A DNA stretch of 64,000 nucleotides from Gymnorhina tibicen (Eukaryota > Chordata > Aves > Passeriformes > Artamidae). The notes under the pieces were generated by a model. It did not search any database and had not been told where the DNA came from. It worked only from the letters and a program-made list of their open reading frames with translations. The stretch's first letter is position 1. Every line of letters begins with the position of its first letter. Of this stretch, positions 1-13,420 are shown one piece after another. Where the stretch lies: NCBI GenBank assembly GCA_013399875.1, contig VXAZ01003257.1:372210-436209 (forward strand), written 5' to 3'. The position numbers and the translations under genes are program-made.

Positions 1-3000
1 CATCAGCTTCTTGGGAAAAGCAAAAAGATGTATATGAAAACTAGAATACAAGATTACTTAGAAATTGTCTGCAATGTTACAATTTGGAGGTACTGGTTAT
101 CATTCACTTACACAAGCTATTAACTTCCCCAATTTGACTTTCTCTTCTGTGGCTTGGTTACTGTCACTAGAATCTTAATTACTCTAATTTGCTGCCTGCC
201 CCCACAATGATTCTTTGTTGCAGAGAATCAGAGAAGTACCAAGGTCTGGCCACACATTGTAGACCTATGTGGCCACAATTATGATGCAACAGCAGTGTTG
301 CAACGTGCCAACCCTCAATTTTGATCATTGTGATTTCATCCCAGAAAACATTCTCTATTTTGATTTATCAACTTAGCTCTGAGACTACTTAGGATAGCAG
401 GTTTTTGTACATTGCCACAAGACAAAATATATTCACTGACACAATGTGCAGCTGATAAGGATTAATTAAATTTTTCTATCTCAAGACAAAAATTTGAGGG
501 TTAACCACTGCATGGGTTTTTCTATTTAGTTCCTCTGAAACTCATTACCCTTATCACTAAGAGTACTGGAACCATTTCTTTTACCTTTAATGACTGACAG
601 ATTTACCATAAATAGTGACAGCTGGTATCGCTGAAATAAGTGATCTAGTAAAATCAGTTGCACCTGTGCCAGTATGATTGCTTGTAACTAACAGACATTA
701 TCTCAGGGCAAGAGATGAAAGTTGAAAAATGAAGGAAGTATATAAAAAGAAAAATACTAAGAAATTCTCTTTGGGAAAGCAAAGAAATAAATCAAAAATA
801 TAGTTCTTCTGTACCAGCATTGTCTCCACAGAATCACTGTTGGTTTTTTTCCCTTTCCAGTCTGAAAGTGAGTCAACGACACCAGTTAAAATTTCTTTAG
901 TGCTGATATCAGCCACTAAAGATGAGGTTGACATATTTCTCTCAGAATACTCTTCAATATTTTCTCATTCTGAACATCTTATATTAATACAGTGTTAGGA
1001 ACACAAGTAGTCTTTTATCCAAGTTTCCTCAGTGCATGAGCAGATTATTATCAGGAAATTAAAATATGAAGTTTGACTTTGGTTGGACATCAAGATGCTT
1101 TTCCAGAAAAAATGAATATCATGGTATATCTAACATTTTGCTTTCTAAACGTACCTGGTTTTGTTTGGTTCATCTTATAAGAAGCTTTAAGTCCTAATAT
1201 TTTAACTTAAAAACAAACAAACAAAAAACCCACCAGAAGTATCCATCTGATTTCTAGGACAGAAATACTGAAACACAATACGCATGTGTGTTCTCAGGGT
1301 TAAGCAACTGGAATAAGTTGCTTAAGCAACAGACAGTAAGCTACAGATCTGCCCAGGTGTTCTTGGTATGTTGGCCAGGCACTACACCCTGTCACTACAA
1401 AAACAGCAGAGACACCCTGACTGAATTGTTGACTTTTAGGAATCTTCATCACTATATGCAATTCTTTCTATATGTGCTGTATAAGCTTGGATAACAACCA
1501 TGAAAAACAACTAGATACTTCAGCTGGCATAATCTAGTTGTGTGATGCAAACCCCATCCCTATAAATTAAAAAAAAAGCAAAAATCACTATAAATTAAAA
1601 CACAGAAATCTCTAACAACTTTCTTTCCACACCAGTATTTTTCCAAATCCATCTGTCTTGAAATATACACTGAGAAACAGCAAGCCAGCTGGAGAAACTA
1701 CATAAAATCAAAGAAAAACTCGACAGCTTCTTGGTTTGTTTCTTGAAATCAAAGAACATCAAAAGGAAAAGGAATAGTCAAAGAGCAGCATTTGTGCTTC
1801 CTCAGCATGGTGCATATCCTGATACTCAGGTAAAAAAACCAACAGCATCGACTACAGCCAGTGAAGAGACAAAAGACATGAAATGCAGATTAGCAATAAT
1901 GTAATGGCTTCACAGGAACATACCATATTTTTCTGATTTCTAAAACATCATCTTGGAGATCAGCTGTATCTCAGATCAGGCAGAAAGTAGAACTTGCTTT
2001 TTCCAGCTATCATCTTAGAATTACAGCAAATGCAACAGCCAAGAAACAAGCAGCCAGCCCACAGCAGAGTGTCTGGGGTGCAATTCGTGCTGATGGGTGT
2101 GACTTCACTGAGATAATCAAGAAACAACAAATGCTTTTTGTATTAGTAGTTAACTTCCCTCACTCTGTTGGTCCCTTTACAAGTGGCCACCATCAGGTTA
2201 TCAATTTCCTTCATCATCAGTAGGTGAGAGAGTTAGGAGATCTTGGTAGTTTAGAAACAAACTTAAGACACAGGCAAGCACCTTAAGAAAGCACAAATAT
2301 GTGACAGCATGAAAACAACATCTGGTAGCTTGTAGTAGACCACAGTGTGTTTGGATTAAAGCCTGGAACTAACTCTAAATACAATAAAATTTCCTATCAG
2401 AAGCAATTTCACTTGAAAATATCATCTATGTTACATTACAGCACATCATATCCTTATCTTTGTAGTTAACATCTGTGATTAGAACTACTTGGATTTCAAT
2501 GAGTTTTTCCTGGTAGCAAATTTGAAAGGCTCCGTGTTTGAGCCTACAAAATAGGGCCATCCAATTTGCAAAACCTGATGAGCAATATTGTACACTTCTG
2601 GTTCTCCATGTTCATGGTCAGGATTAAACAACAGGGAAAGAGTTTGAAAGAAATAGTCTATTTTTACGGTAGACTCTGGTTTTATCTTTTCTTTATTCCT
2701 CTGGAGAAACAACTGTAAAGTTAAAGATTGGTATCTCATAAAGTTAGCTTTTCTCCAGATTATTCATTTTCTTGCCAAGTACCATTTTCTGTGCTCTCCC
2801 AAAGTACAAAACTTGATCTGCAGAGATACATTAGCTCTGTGTCAGTGGAAGGGTGCACATTTCATAAGAGAATTGTGTATATCCTGGATATAGAGGTCTT
2901 AGGAGATATGAAAGATGAATCAGAGGTAAAAGCAGAAGAATTCCAAATCCTTGTGTTGAACAGACTCTCCCTTCACTGAATCTGCCTGCGTCTCCAAAAC

Positions 3001-6000
3001 TGTGTTTGTTCATTTGATTCCTCTATGTCCTGCAATGTCTAATTAGATAATTTCCTCCCAAGTAAAGGATGTTTACAGCACTTTTTATAAAAATGTACAG
3101 AGTTTGCATGCTAAAGTGTGTAAATCTACCCAGTAACATCCCAGAAATACACATTTTGCTTAATGCTGCCAGTTTGATGTGACTTTCTAATATTTAGATT
3201 TGTATTTACTAAATTGTTACATGTATCTATAGGCTTGTTTATTTCTGGCTCCTTCTACCAGTGAGCTTGTCATTGCAACATGAAACCAAGCTAAAAAGAA
3301 AAATACCTCAGTCTACTTAATCTCTCTTTTTCCAGCTTTTATTCAAATAGAACTCTGGCTTCAATCTTTAGGGAACTGGTTAAGCTATAGATAAGCAGAT
3401 CCTCACCCGGGAACGCCAGTGGAATTAAAAGGCTGGTATTCCTTCAACATATTCCCATTTAGCATAATAAATCAAGACTATTAGTTTTGTATATGCAGTT
3501 CGTAGAACATCCATTGATCCCATGTGCTGTTACCATTAAAACAGTTGTTTTCGTATTTTAAAATTGTAAAGCAATATTGTGCTTTAGAGCCTAATTGGTA
3601 TTTTCAACTGAAAAAAGTCAGCCAAAATTGATGGCTTACTGAGAATGAACAAATCTAAAAATTTAACTTGCAGGACATTTCTGTAACAATTCCTATATGA
3701 AATTTAGATGGATGAACATTAGCAGACAGAACAGTGTGAGCAACCCAGTCTTTTGAAAATACAGCAACAGAAACTAGTCTAACAGGTCCATGCCAACTTA
3801 CACACCTTGCACCAAACACTTTTTATTCTCTTCCTTCCTGCCATGAATTTACTTAATTATGTTATTCAAGTGCAATTATTAAATGTTTACAAAATCAGAA
3901 GCTATGCTGTACTTGAAATTCACCATGAAAAATGCAAAAAGAGACAAGATCTGTGGAGCATTTGCAAATCTTAATTATATAACTTTATAATGCATATTTT
4001 TGGCTAGATAAATCTGTTGGAAAAAAAACTCTCCCTGTGTATTCTAAAGAAATATAGACTACTATATCATTTCTCAAAAGAATACTTTTAGTCATATAGG
4101 TAATTACTATGGAGTTTTCAAAAGAGATCTTTCGTTGTCCAGTACTAAAATATAAGACGGATAACGATGTGTTACAGTTTCACCTGCTGAAAACAAAAAA
4201 GGTAGTATAATATGTTTGGCATTCTTTAATACCTTCCTATTCTTACGATTCACATCCATTACTAAAACTATGATAAGTATATGATTAAGTCCTCAAAGTT
4301 GTTTATGTACTTACAGTAATAAGTAACTAGTTAGCATTCAGTCTGTAGATTTAGACCTGAGAGAAAGTCAGTTTACAACTTATTTGGTTACCAATATTCC
4401 CAAGAGGTTTGTAGTAGATACGTGATTCCTTTTTTGAAACCAACATATGCCTTTCAAATTAAGGACAACACTTGGAGAAACTGGAGTCTGATCAAAGCTT
4501 TAGATGTATTGTATCATCTTCTTCGAGCTATGGATATGTCCAACATTAGGACCAGTTTTGTATTTCCTTTAGTATGGCTTAATCACAGATAGAAAGATGA
4601 ACCAGGCTATTTCTTGAGGCTTTTCATCCGTTTTTTCTTTAACTCTCAGTCATACTGATGTTAAACACTTACACGCGCCTGCAATTTTTCTAGTATCTTT
4701 TAACCTTTCTTAGAAACCATGGCTAGATCATCAGACAATCCATTAACTGGTCTAGCTACATATTCAATTCCAAAAAATTTTAATTTTATGCTGTGATTCA
4801 GATGCCTTTTTTTCCCAGCAGACTTTACTGTTGTAATGTGGACAATTTAGCAATTGCGAAAACTATGTGGCAGGGATCATAGTGCAAAGTAATCTGGGCT
4901 ATTTAAATATTCTGTTAAATCATCCACACTTCTGAAAAAAAAACCAAAGGGGAAAAGCTTTGAGCAGACGGTTGTTTTTTCCTTCTTTCTTTCTTTTCCC
5001 TTTTTTTTTTCTTTTTTTTTTTTTGGTACTTTGATTCTGCAGGCAAAGCCTCACAGGCTTGGGCAATTAGTTTGACCAAAATCACTCCATGACATCCCAG
5101 AAGGTAACACATGCTGCAGAAGACCTTTTGCTTTTTATCAAGGATATGACACATTCAAAAGTTCAATAACTTGTTGGGGGTTTGACAGAAACCAGAAATT
5201 GCTGAAACAACCAAGTTATCAGTAACAGGCACAGCAAGATTAGAGAACTTCTGAAGCCAAAGAACTTGTGTTTCTCTGGGCTCTGGTATAGCCTATAGCT
5301 AAACCGTGGCTGTCACAGTTGGGCAGCAAAATGACAAGACCATCATTAACTACAGCCTTCTGCATGTCTTGCAAAAAGAAGAAAAGTTCAGTTTGTATCA
5401 AATACTGCAGAGTAAAGTTGGTATTGTACAGGCTCGGTCATAGAGAAGAAATTTCCTATTTCAGGCCAACTCTCACAAACAGCAGAACTACATAGACCCC
5501 AAAGAAACAATATAAAACATCAGGAAGAATGTCATAGGAAGAAGACCACATAGCACCAGGATAGTTGCAACAATCAAGAGGAACTATTATATTCTGTCCC
5601 TTAAGGCAGAAGAAAATAATTTGTACAAGAGAAAGCTAATGTACTTCTTGTTCATAATTTGAAGCATTTAACATGGGTAAATCGATCCAAACCTTTTCCC
5701 AGGAGTGTTCTTTTGCTGGTAATAGCTAGTAATAAAATGTGCATAGCTACATTTTAGTCCAATCAGAATTAATAATTCCAGAGAAACAAGGGAGCAACTC
5801 ATAATAGTATTCAGACAGTGAAAAGATCTCCCTCTCTTCCCTCTGTACTTTTCACCAGCACTACATCTGTGTTTTCTATGCAAATATCTCATAACCTTTG
5901 CAACTTTCGGCTGTCAAGTCCATTAATTAGCAGGTTAATAAAGCCTTCACTTTAGACCTGTCTCCCATATTCCTAAGAAATACATTTAAAACACATTGTC

Positions 6001-7608
6001 TTGAAGCCAGAAGTTGAACACAACAAAGAATACTAAATTAAACATGGTAAAAATCTGGACAAGGACAAGCTCCTTAACTTTATGTCACAGTGGAACCTGG
6101 AGGAAGACAAGGGATTTTTTTCTCCTTAAAGAAATTTTCATTTAATCAGTCCTGATTTATTTCTTACTGTTCCAAATATCATAGTGTACAGTACTTCATC
6201 TAATTCATATTGCAGCTAATCCCTAAGTCTAACTTCCAATCCCCCAAAGCTCCTCTCCTTTATCTGTCTTCTGAACAATTTATTTTAGGTATGCCTGTGA
6301 ATGCATACATCAGAGACAAAACAGATTTGATGCAACAGAAGAAAACTGTTCAACTTCTTATGGCCTAATATAATGTTTTTTATATGCATTGTTTCTTAGA
6401 TGCTTACATTATTCTTCAATTAAATATTTTACACAAAAAAATTATAATAGAACTGCAGTAAATAGTAATAAGAAAATAAACTTTCCTTTTTTTTTCATTA
6501 AATAAGTAGATTTTTTTCAATTATTCAATTTAAGCTACCTTAAGCAATTGCTGAGGACAGTGTCTTCAGGCTTGCAATGATTCTTAATTCTGAATTCTTT
6601 ATTCAGTATTGATGCACAATTCGTAATTCATAAAGGGCTTCTAGCTAATTGCTGCAAATAGAGGCCACCTTGTTCCTATATACTGTAGTCATCTGTTTTG
6701 CCTTTTGGTACAGTTAAGGATGCTTCCTGAATAATAAGTTGTAACTTCTCAAATACATTTGCATTGAAACCAAAAGAGGCAACTGTGTTAGGGATTCGTA
6801 CAAAAATGGAAATGCAGGTTTTGTTCATACATTAAAACTATGTGTGCCGAAGGTTATCACAGTAATCTATAAATAAGGAACAAATTTACTCATATGGAAA
6901 ATAAAAATAAGATGTGCCTACTCCATTAAGACTATTTCTAATCCACACTTGTGTATGTGCATGATTTTTGTGTAGCATCTTTTAAAAGAAATACGACTGT
7001 TTTCAGAAAATTGGACCCACTTCACATTAATTAATGATACATGGTCTAGAAAACGTTACGATCCTTGCTTAAGTAAACAAACTTTTAATTTAAAATGCCA
7101 TTTTATTCTTTTTATCCTGGTATAACCAGATTTTTTAAATCATTAAGGATTGAAATTCTTTTAAATTGGGCAATGGCCATTTTGCAATTCTTGCACTTCA
7201 ACAGCAGAAACACTGTCCTACAGTATTCCTTTATATCAAAAAAAACAAAACCAATGTCAAATCAACACTGTTATAAAATACTGTTATAAAAACTAAAGAG
7301 ATAGTTGTTGTAGAAAATATGTGAGGAATTAAACTAAAACTGTGCATTAGTTTAAAAATACAATACCTAAGCCATAATAATAATAAGCTTATTTTTTATC
7401 CAGGAAGTTCTGTTATCTTTTGGTACTGCTTCTGAATATATCATACATGTCTGAAAGGAACAGTACTAGTGAGAGATCAGAAATTCAATAGCATTGCAGA
7501 TGAGGAAAAAGTCTGAATTACTGCTGAACTGCAAAATATTACTTTGATTTTCATTCTTTAAATATTAAATTCAGAAGTGCTGATAACAAAACCACCACCT
7601 TAGACGTC
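1..7608. other. AT-rich unique DNA, no gene recognised
   Basis: I see no recognisable coding exon, RNA gene or interspersed repeat here. Reading frames stay below about 90 codons. The most protein-like is 2,485-2,739 on the minus strand (84 codons), preceded by a weak acceptor-like TTTACAG, but I recognise no family in it. Small simple repeats are present: a CAAA-type run near 1,211-1,230, a T/CT tract at 4,975-5,024 (listed separately) and a TAA run near 7,374-7,387. The stretch is consistent with intergenic or intronic sequence. Confidence 0.6.
4975..5024. repeat. T-rich polypyrimidine tract
   Basis: A run of T and CT/CTTT units ends in two T homopolymers separated by a single C. It is low-complexity sequence. 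The lysine-rich frame on the opposite strand at 4,915-5,154 is only a by-product of this tract. Confidence 0.85.
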
Positions 7609-8146
7609 TTTCTTGGTTTTGTCTGGGACAGAGTTAATATTCTTCATACTAGCTGGTACTGTGTTTTGAATTTAGAATAAGAACAATGTCAATAACACAT
7701 GTTTTAGTTACTGCTAAGTCAAGGACATTTCATCTCCTCAGCCAACTCCACCCCACTGGTGAGGAGGCTGGGCATGCACAAGAAGTTGGAAGGGCACACA
7801 GCTGGGACAGCTGTCCCTCACTGATCCAAGGAAAGCTCCATACCCTATGTCATTGTGCTGAGCAATAAAACTGGGAGGAGTCAAGGGATGTTAGCCTGGT
7901 GCTGGAGGAGAGGCTGGGGATTGGTCAGCAGATAGTGAGCAATTGCATTGTGCATCACTTGCTTTGAATACTCTTTTATCATTATTATTATTACTATTTT
8001 CTCTTCCTTTTCTGTCCTTTTAACCTGTCTTTATCTCAGCCCAAAAATTTTTACTTTTTTTTCCAAGTCTTTCACCCATCCCACCAGGGAGTGAGTGAGT
8101 GAATGGCTGTGTGGTGTTTAGCTGCCTGCCAGGTTAAAGTACAACA
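7609..8146 (+). mobile_element. ERVL-like solo LTR, copy 1
   Basis: Solo long terminal repeat of the avian family also present at 32,483-33,084, 58,546-59,136 and 63,132-63,680. Shared blocks in order are the 5' segment GGGACAGAGTTAATATTC, the middle segment CTGGGACAGCTG, a TATA-region relative that has decayed to GCAATAAAACTGGG, the block ATTGCATTGTGCATCAC, an ATT microsatellite at about 7,979-7,998, the block CTGTCTTTATCTCAGC, and an end near TTAAAGTACAACA. The 5' TG has decayed to TT and no target duplication is visible, so this looks like an old copy. No retroviral coding sequence flanks it. With the copies at 32.5 and 63.1 kb it forms the ATT-containing subfamily. The family name is by recognition, not by a search. 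Confidence 0.8.
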
Positions 8147-9264
8147 GTACCTTACCTGAAAAAATATCTTTTCCCCTCTCAGGTGCATTTAACATCTTTT
8201 ATCTGATTTACTATTCCCTATGGAAGAGCTTAAACAAAATTTTTCTAAAAAGTTTTGCAGGGCTTCATTGATCTTAATATTGATAAAAGTTTCCTGTGGA
8301 CCTAAATCTCCTTGAAAATCTTCTATTCCATTACTCTGGAAGAGGTTTACTCATCAGAGAGGACACTTTCATATCAAGTGGGACCCAACGAATCATCAAG
8401 CTGATCACTCTCTAAGAAGTTCTCTCCTATAGGTTACCTTCAGCATCTAAGTTGTAGATACCTTTAACTAATCAGCTAACATCATGTTATGAATTATATA
8501 TATCATAAATATCTTAATATATCAATGCCTTCCTGACCAGAGGTCAATCAGAACCTAAACTGGGTACATTTACTGCCATTCTTAGTGTAATTCGTGTATC
8601 TTCTCAAGTTTCTTTTCTTTTTAAATTCTGACATAATTCTGTCCATATAGACTTAATCCTTTGGAACAAAGAGGCACTGATTTCTGAATGAATCTATGTT
8701 AAAGCATATTTACAAAGGAAAATGATAAGAAAAACTTGGCATATTCAGAATTTCTCCTACTCTTTAAATATCAAAGATGTTTTGTTTAACATATAAATCT
8801 GAAATGATTCAATATGTTATTATTATTTTTTATATTTCAGAAATTATTTGTGATACAGCAGGCAGTATTTCTCTTCTAGTGATTCCCTACAGGAGATTTT
8901 AGAGGAATATTTTATTCAGCTGAAAGCTTTGATAATATTTCTCCTTTGTAACTGAAAGAATGAACAAATCCACATGAGCAAACATACATTTAAAATTTAA
9001 TTGCACAAGTATTCACAGCAGAAGTTAGCTTTGAAATCTGATTCCTAACCTTAACTCAAAGAGAATTTTAAGTACTAGGAATAAATAGTGTGTTTCACCT
9101 CTCAAAACACTTTTACCAATAGAAACTCCTTATTGCTGAACTCACTACTAAAAGCAGATATTTCATGCACAAATTTAACTTCGAAGACAAGTGGCTGTGG
9201 AACTTTTTTCAGCACTTAGATGTCAGGTACAACACAAAGTGTCATCCGAAAATAATTCTTGTGG
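8147..9264. other. AT-rich unique DNA, nothing recognised
   Basis: Between the first LTR and the SINE I see no open frame of interest, no repeat of known type and no regulatory site I can support. Short AT-rich stretches occur, for example around 8,815-8,835. Confidence 0.5.
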
Positions 9265-9267
9265 ATG

Positions 9268-9424
9268 CTGAGATTGGTTCAGTTGGTTAGAACATGGTGC
9301 TGATAACACCAAGGTCATTGGTTCAAACCCTGGATAGGCCCTTCACTGAAGAGTTGGACTCTTAATTGCATTACCTCCATTATCCTTGTGGGTGCCTTCC
9401 AACTCAAAATATCCTGTGATCTGG
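9268..9424 (+). mobile_element. tRNA-Ile-derived SINE with CR1-like 3' tail (TguSINE1-type)
   Basis: The 5' part is a degenerate tRNA-Ile. It has an A box (TGGTTCAGTTG, 9,275-9,285), an anticodon arm reading TGCTGATAACACC, where the anticodon GAT reads isoleucine codons, and a B box (GGTTCAAACCC, 9,320-9,330). The acceptor stem is not preserved, so it is not a functional tRNA. A short unrelated linker follows. The 3' end (GTGCCTTCCAACTC, then ATCCTGTGATCTGG) resembles the CR1 LINE 3' end, which explains how CR1 machinery could mobilise it. This tRNA-Ile plus CR1 tail structure is that of TguSINE1, described from passerine birds, and it is the best clue to the host lineage. No clear target duplication is seen. 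Confidence 0.85.
9275..9330 (+). promoter_or_regulatory. internal Pol III promoter (A and B boxes) of the SINE
   Basis: The A box TGGTTCAGTTG fits the consensus TRGYNNARNNG and the B box GGTTCAAACCC fits GWTCRANNC. They are about 34 bp apart, as in a tRNA gene. They mark the tRNA origin of the element. Whether this copy is still transcribed cannot be told from sequence. Confidence 0.75.
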
Positions 9425-12400
9425 AAATACTGCCTTTCCAAGAAAAAGAAAGGTTGGTCCTGGAAGAACTCAAAACTTTCATTCTAGAATAAAGTCATGG
9501 GGGAAGTCACAGAAATTCTTCCCATGTTTTTTATATATGTATTACCTATCAGTTCAGAGCTTCTGCAATGGGTTTCAAAACATGTCACTTTAGGTCTGCC
9601 AGAGTTCCTCAGGCTATGTTAACTATCTTTTATGGTGAAGAGAACATCCAAAAGCAAATTTTCACAGAAGAGCCCTGTGACTTCCATGTCTTTCATCCGT
9701 ACCATGGTTTTTCCTTAGGATCAAAGTGTTCACTCTGCCTGTAGGTAGAGATCAATATACACTAACATTTTATGGACCCCTGCATCACACTCTGAAATTC
9801 TTTACCTTCCCCACTCCATTTGGCGCAACTAAACTGCTGGGAACCTGGGTCTAGATTAATTTAACCTCCAGCCCAGGCTCCTGGGAATGCTCTGGAGTCT
9901 GTCCTAAGCTAGTTCTTGACCTGTTTCTATGAATGCTGACGAATGATTCAGCAGCAGGTTTTATAGTATGCTGGAATCAGCACAAACTCACCTGTCCTTT
10001 CAGAAACAAACATTATGTATTTATCCTAGGCAGAAGTTTGGACCAGATATGTTTGTTGAATACAGGTTGATACAAAGCAGAAGACATCAGAGAAAATACA
10101 CTGAAAGATGTACTCTCTACTCAACACTGCAGAGAGAAAAAATTGCATTACCTCTTGAGCAAAACTGCAAGGGTTCAGTGGTTGGTCAGTGAAGTATCTG
10201 AGGTGACATGTGCCATTGTAAGAGCTGAATAGCTGAGTGCATGGGAGCATCACACTGGCGGGGAAAGGAAACAGGTTTGGGAAGCTGGCAGGGAAAGAGA
10301 CGGAGCAGACTGTCAGAGTCCAGACAGCAGCTCAGGGGTTCCATTTTGAAGATGGTTCCGGTGACACATTTTGAGCTCTGTGAATCAGCATCTACAGATG
10401 AAACATTCACCGGAACATTTCAAGCCAGCTGTAGTAATGGGATTTTTGTGGAGTCATTAATCATCATTATCGCACAGCCCTGCAGCAGTGCTGTGGACCA
10501 AACCAAGACTGCGATAGTGCCCTGAGGAAAAACAGTGCTTATCTCCACAAGTTTACAGTTAAACTAGATAATTCTGATTATGGTTATAGGAAACAGACAT
10601 GGAATGCAAAAGGAGATTAATAAATTCCACAGGCATTGCCAGAGACTCTGTCAGGAAAGGTACAGACTAGCATAAGGCAAGAGCAATGAAAGCTCTTGAA
10701 ATCAAGATGGGGTGCCAAAGAGATGAGTGGTGAGGGAGGGGTGCACAACACAGTACCAAAAAATCCATCAAAACTCCAAACCTGAGTGCTCCTGCAGGGA
10801 TTTGATTCCAACAAAGCAAAGTGGGATGGAGGAAAAGCTTTCTCCTCTCTAAACTTCCACTTTTTAAAGCAATGTTCTGCAAGAGGAAACAATTAAGCTC
10901 TTAGATAAAAATTTAATATTTCTAACTGTTGTCATGAATTCTGTTACTTCCCTAGTGATACTTTTAAATTTTATTTCTTACAGCTACATAAATAAACCAT
11001 TTTTACATAATATCAATGCATATTTTACCTGGATTTATTGTAAGTATATAATCCTATCTAAGAGAGAAGGACACAATTTTCTCATGAATGCCTATCAAAT
11101 GTATGCAGATACTTATCTGATAGATCTGGTAAGGATTAATTGTTTGAGGGGAGGCTGTTTGATTAAAAAGAGAAAAATATTCTGTCACAGACGTGACAAT
11201 GGAACAGAGCAAAAAGTTGTGAATTAAATAATGCTCTAACTTATTAGTAAAAGCTAAGTAATTCCTCAATTTAATTGTGTAAGAAAATTTTGAATTGGAT
11301 ACTGCATTAAACTGCCAGCCACTAAGTTAGAGAGGTGTTGAATTAGGCTCTAGTTCAGCACAGACAGATTACATAAACAAGAAAATAAGCTCTGCATCAT
11401 TACTGTGCTTGATTAGCTATTGTTGTTCACACATCTTAAGATCTTCCTCTTGTCTTTCATGCTAAGGTTAGAGTTATTAAGCCTGAGGTACAGGTAATGG
11501 AGAACAGAGCTTTCCAGGAAACAGCAAGAAATTACTTGTATAATGATCTTAACCATGCTCTCCTGAACAAAGAAAGAGAAGCTGATTAAACCAAAAGCAA
11601 CTTCTAATATAGATCCGTATATCTTGTATGATATTTTCAGAAACAACAAATGCAACTTGGAACATATCTTAAGGAAGTTTCTAGGAATAAATCAGTATCC
11701 ACTTAGACCAACTATGATTTTTACACTCCAGTATGCAACTAAAGTGTATGCAGTAAGAGCTGCAAATGAAAACGTAGTCACTGAATCCTTGCCTATATTC
11801 TCCCCAAAAAGGAAAACTTGCCTCCTACCCTCCATTCCACCTCTAGCATTACTACAATCCTTGGGTTTGGATTTTTTGCCAATTCCAGTTTATCAATGCA
11901 GATATATGTGAATAAGGTATAGGACTTTTCTCATTAACTTTCCATTTGGCATTTTAAAAAATTGCAAAGACATAAACCCCTCCCAGTTCTCAGCAGGAGC
12001 TAGATTTCAAGACTGGGGATCACGAATATCAGCTACCACCAAAAAAATACCCTCATGTCATAGACCAGGACTTTAAAAATGAGAAAACAACTGTTGCGTA
12101 GTTTCAACAGGAAAGTTTAGGGTGGAGTTCAGAATATGTAGTATACTACAGTAGCTGGCTTAATAGTAATACATAAGCTGTTAAATGCAATGTCTTACAA
12201 GCAAGAAATCTATCAGACTGCCAATAATATAAGAGATTAAAAAAAGCAAGCACACAAAAACTAAATAACTGAGGATATTAGCAACAGAAGCTCTAAAAAC
12301 CTAGGGGGAATGAGAAAATCCTAAAATATTGTGTACTGAGAAACTTTATCTGTCATCAAGTCATTCTATAATAATCTCTGTGAGGTACTTGTGCCTTCTT

Positions 12401-13204
12401 TTTGTACATCTTCTATTGTCAGCCATTGCATACTGGAATCAACATATCACAGGGCTTGCTTCTCAGGTCAGCTCTTATCTGATCAGCACGAAGTATAGGT
12501 AATGAAAAAAATAAAACACAATCACTAAAAGCTAAGAGGAATCAGAATCTACTCACTGCATTGACCTACTGCTCAAGTAGAAGGGAATGTCAGGGCAGAA
12601 TTAAAAATTAGAGTATTTTAGCTATAACGCTGCTTGGTATGAAAATATATGATAGAGCCTCACAAGCATTCATAAAAAAAAGAACTTTTTAATGGCAGAG
12701 AAAATCAGGACACCCCTCTGAGGTTTTAAACTAGTGTTTATATTCTTCCATCCTCTAATTAATTTACAGTGATTATTTCCAAAAATAGATGAGCTTTTTG
12801 CTTTTATTTAGTTTTTCCACAGGAAACAAAAAGTTAATTGACTGCTAATGACTAATCTGGGTACGGTGCCAAGACATTTTGATATTAACCTGAAGATATA
12901 TTTAAATTCAGTTACATTTCTAATATGAATAAATATTAGTCTAAACTATCAATTAATACATTCAAATTAATTCATAAATATATACATACATATGTTATAA
13001 CTGAAGTGGTTTTTAAGACCAGTTTTTAAATTGAGGCATATTCTAATACCTCACTCGAAGAAGGAGCTGGAGTTTTTAAAAGTAGTCTAGGTGCAGAGAA
13101 TCAAGCTTTAAGACCTTCATTCTTTAATGTAAAGTAGGAGGGGAAAATTGCCTTCCTGAACCCTTGCCCTAAATAGAAAATTTCTTTAGAAAACCATCCC
13201 AAAA
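9425..13204. other. Unique DNA with a GC-richer patch, no gene recognised
   Basis: Mostly AT-rich DNA. A visibly GC-richer patch lies at about 10,185-10,525, with frames of 94 codons (10,241-10,525, +) and 74 codons (10,186-10,410, -), neither recognisable. A 97-codon plus frame at 10,934-11,227 and a 95-codon plus frame at 11,624-11,911 are also unrecognised and are compatible with chance. The patch could be an old unclassified repeat or a conserved non-coding element, and I cannot decide which. Confidence 0.45.
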
Positions 13205-13420
13205 GTGGAGTTTGTGGCACACCTGTCACCTGGGACCCCCATTTTTGATGGCTACAGGTCCCCAGGAGGTCCGAGTACTTCCAGCTTCTCCCTTTCCAGC
13301 TACCCCCCAGACAGGACAGTCACCCTCCCAGAAGAGAGAAGGAGCAGGCATACAACATTAAATAAAGAGACACCTTCAGATTTGTGGTTGTTGCTCCTGA
13401 GTGATAACTAGTTCACCAGA
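13205..13420 (+). other. Possible old LTR 3' fragment (R-U5-like)
   Basis: A GC-richer block stands out from its AT-rich surroundings. It runs from GTTTGTGGCACACCTGTC to a polyadenylation-type AATAAA near 13,362. About 40 bp later comes a segment ending TGAGTGATAAC. A CT/AG-rich body, AATAAA and a short downstream tail are the layout of an avian LTR end. No terminal inverted repeat or target duplication could be fixed. It also contains an open frame of 68 codons that I do not recognise. Chance or another repeat type remains possible. Confidence 0.25.

Noticed and set aside
2485..2739. 84-codon minus frame with protein-like composition
   Set aside because: No family is recognised, splice support is weak, and the length is common by chance.
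4915..5154. 79-codon minus frame with a lysine-rich stretch
   Set aside because: The lysines come from the T-rich tract read on the opposite strand.
9268..9340. Functional tRNA-Ile gene
   Set aside because: The acceptor stem is not complementary and a CR1-like tail follows, so this is a SINE.
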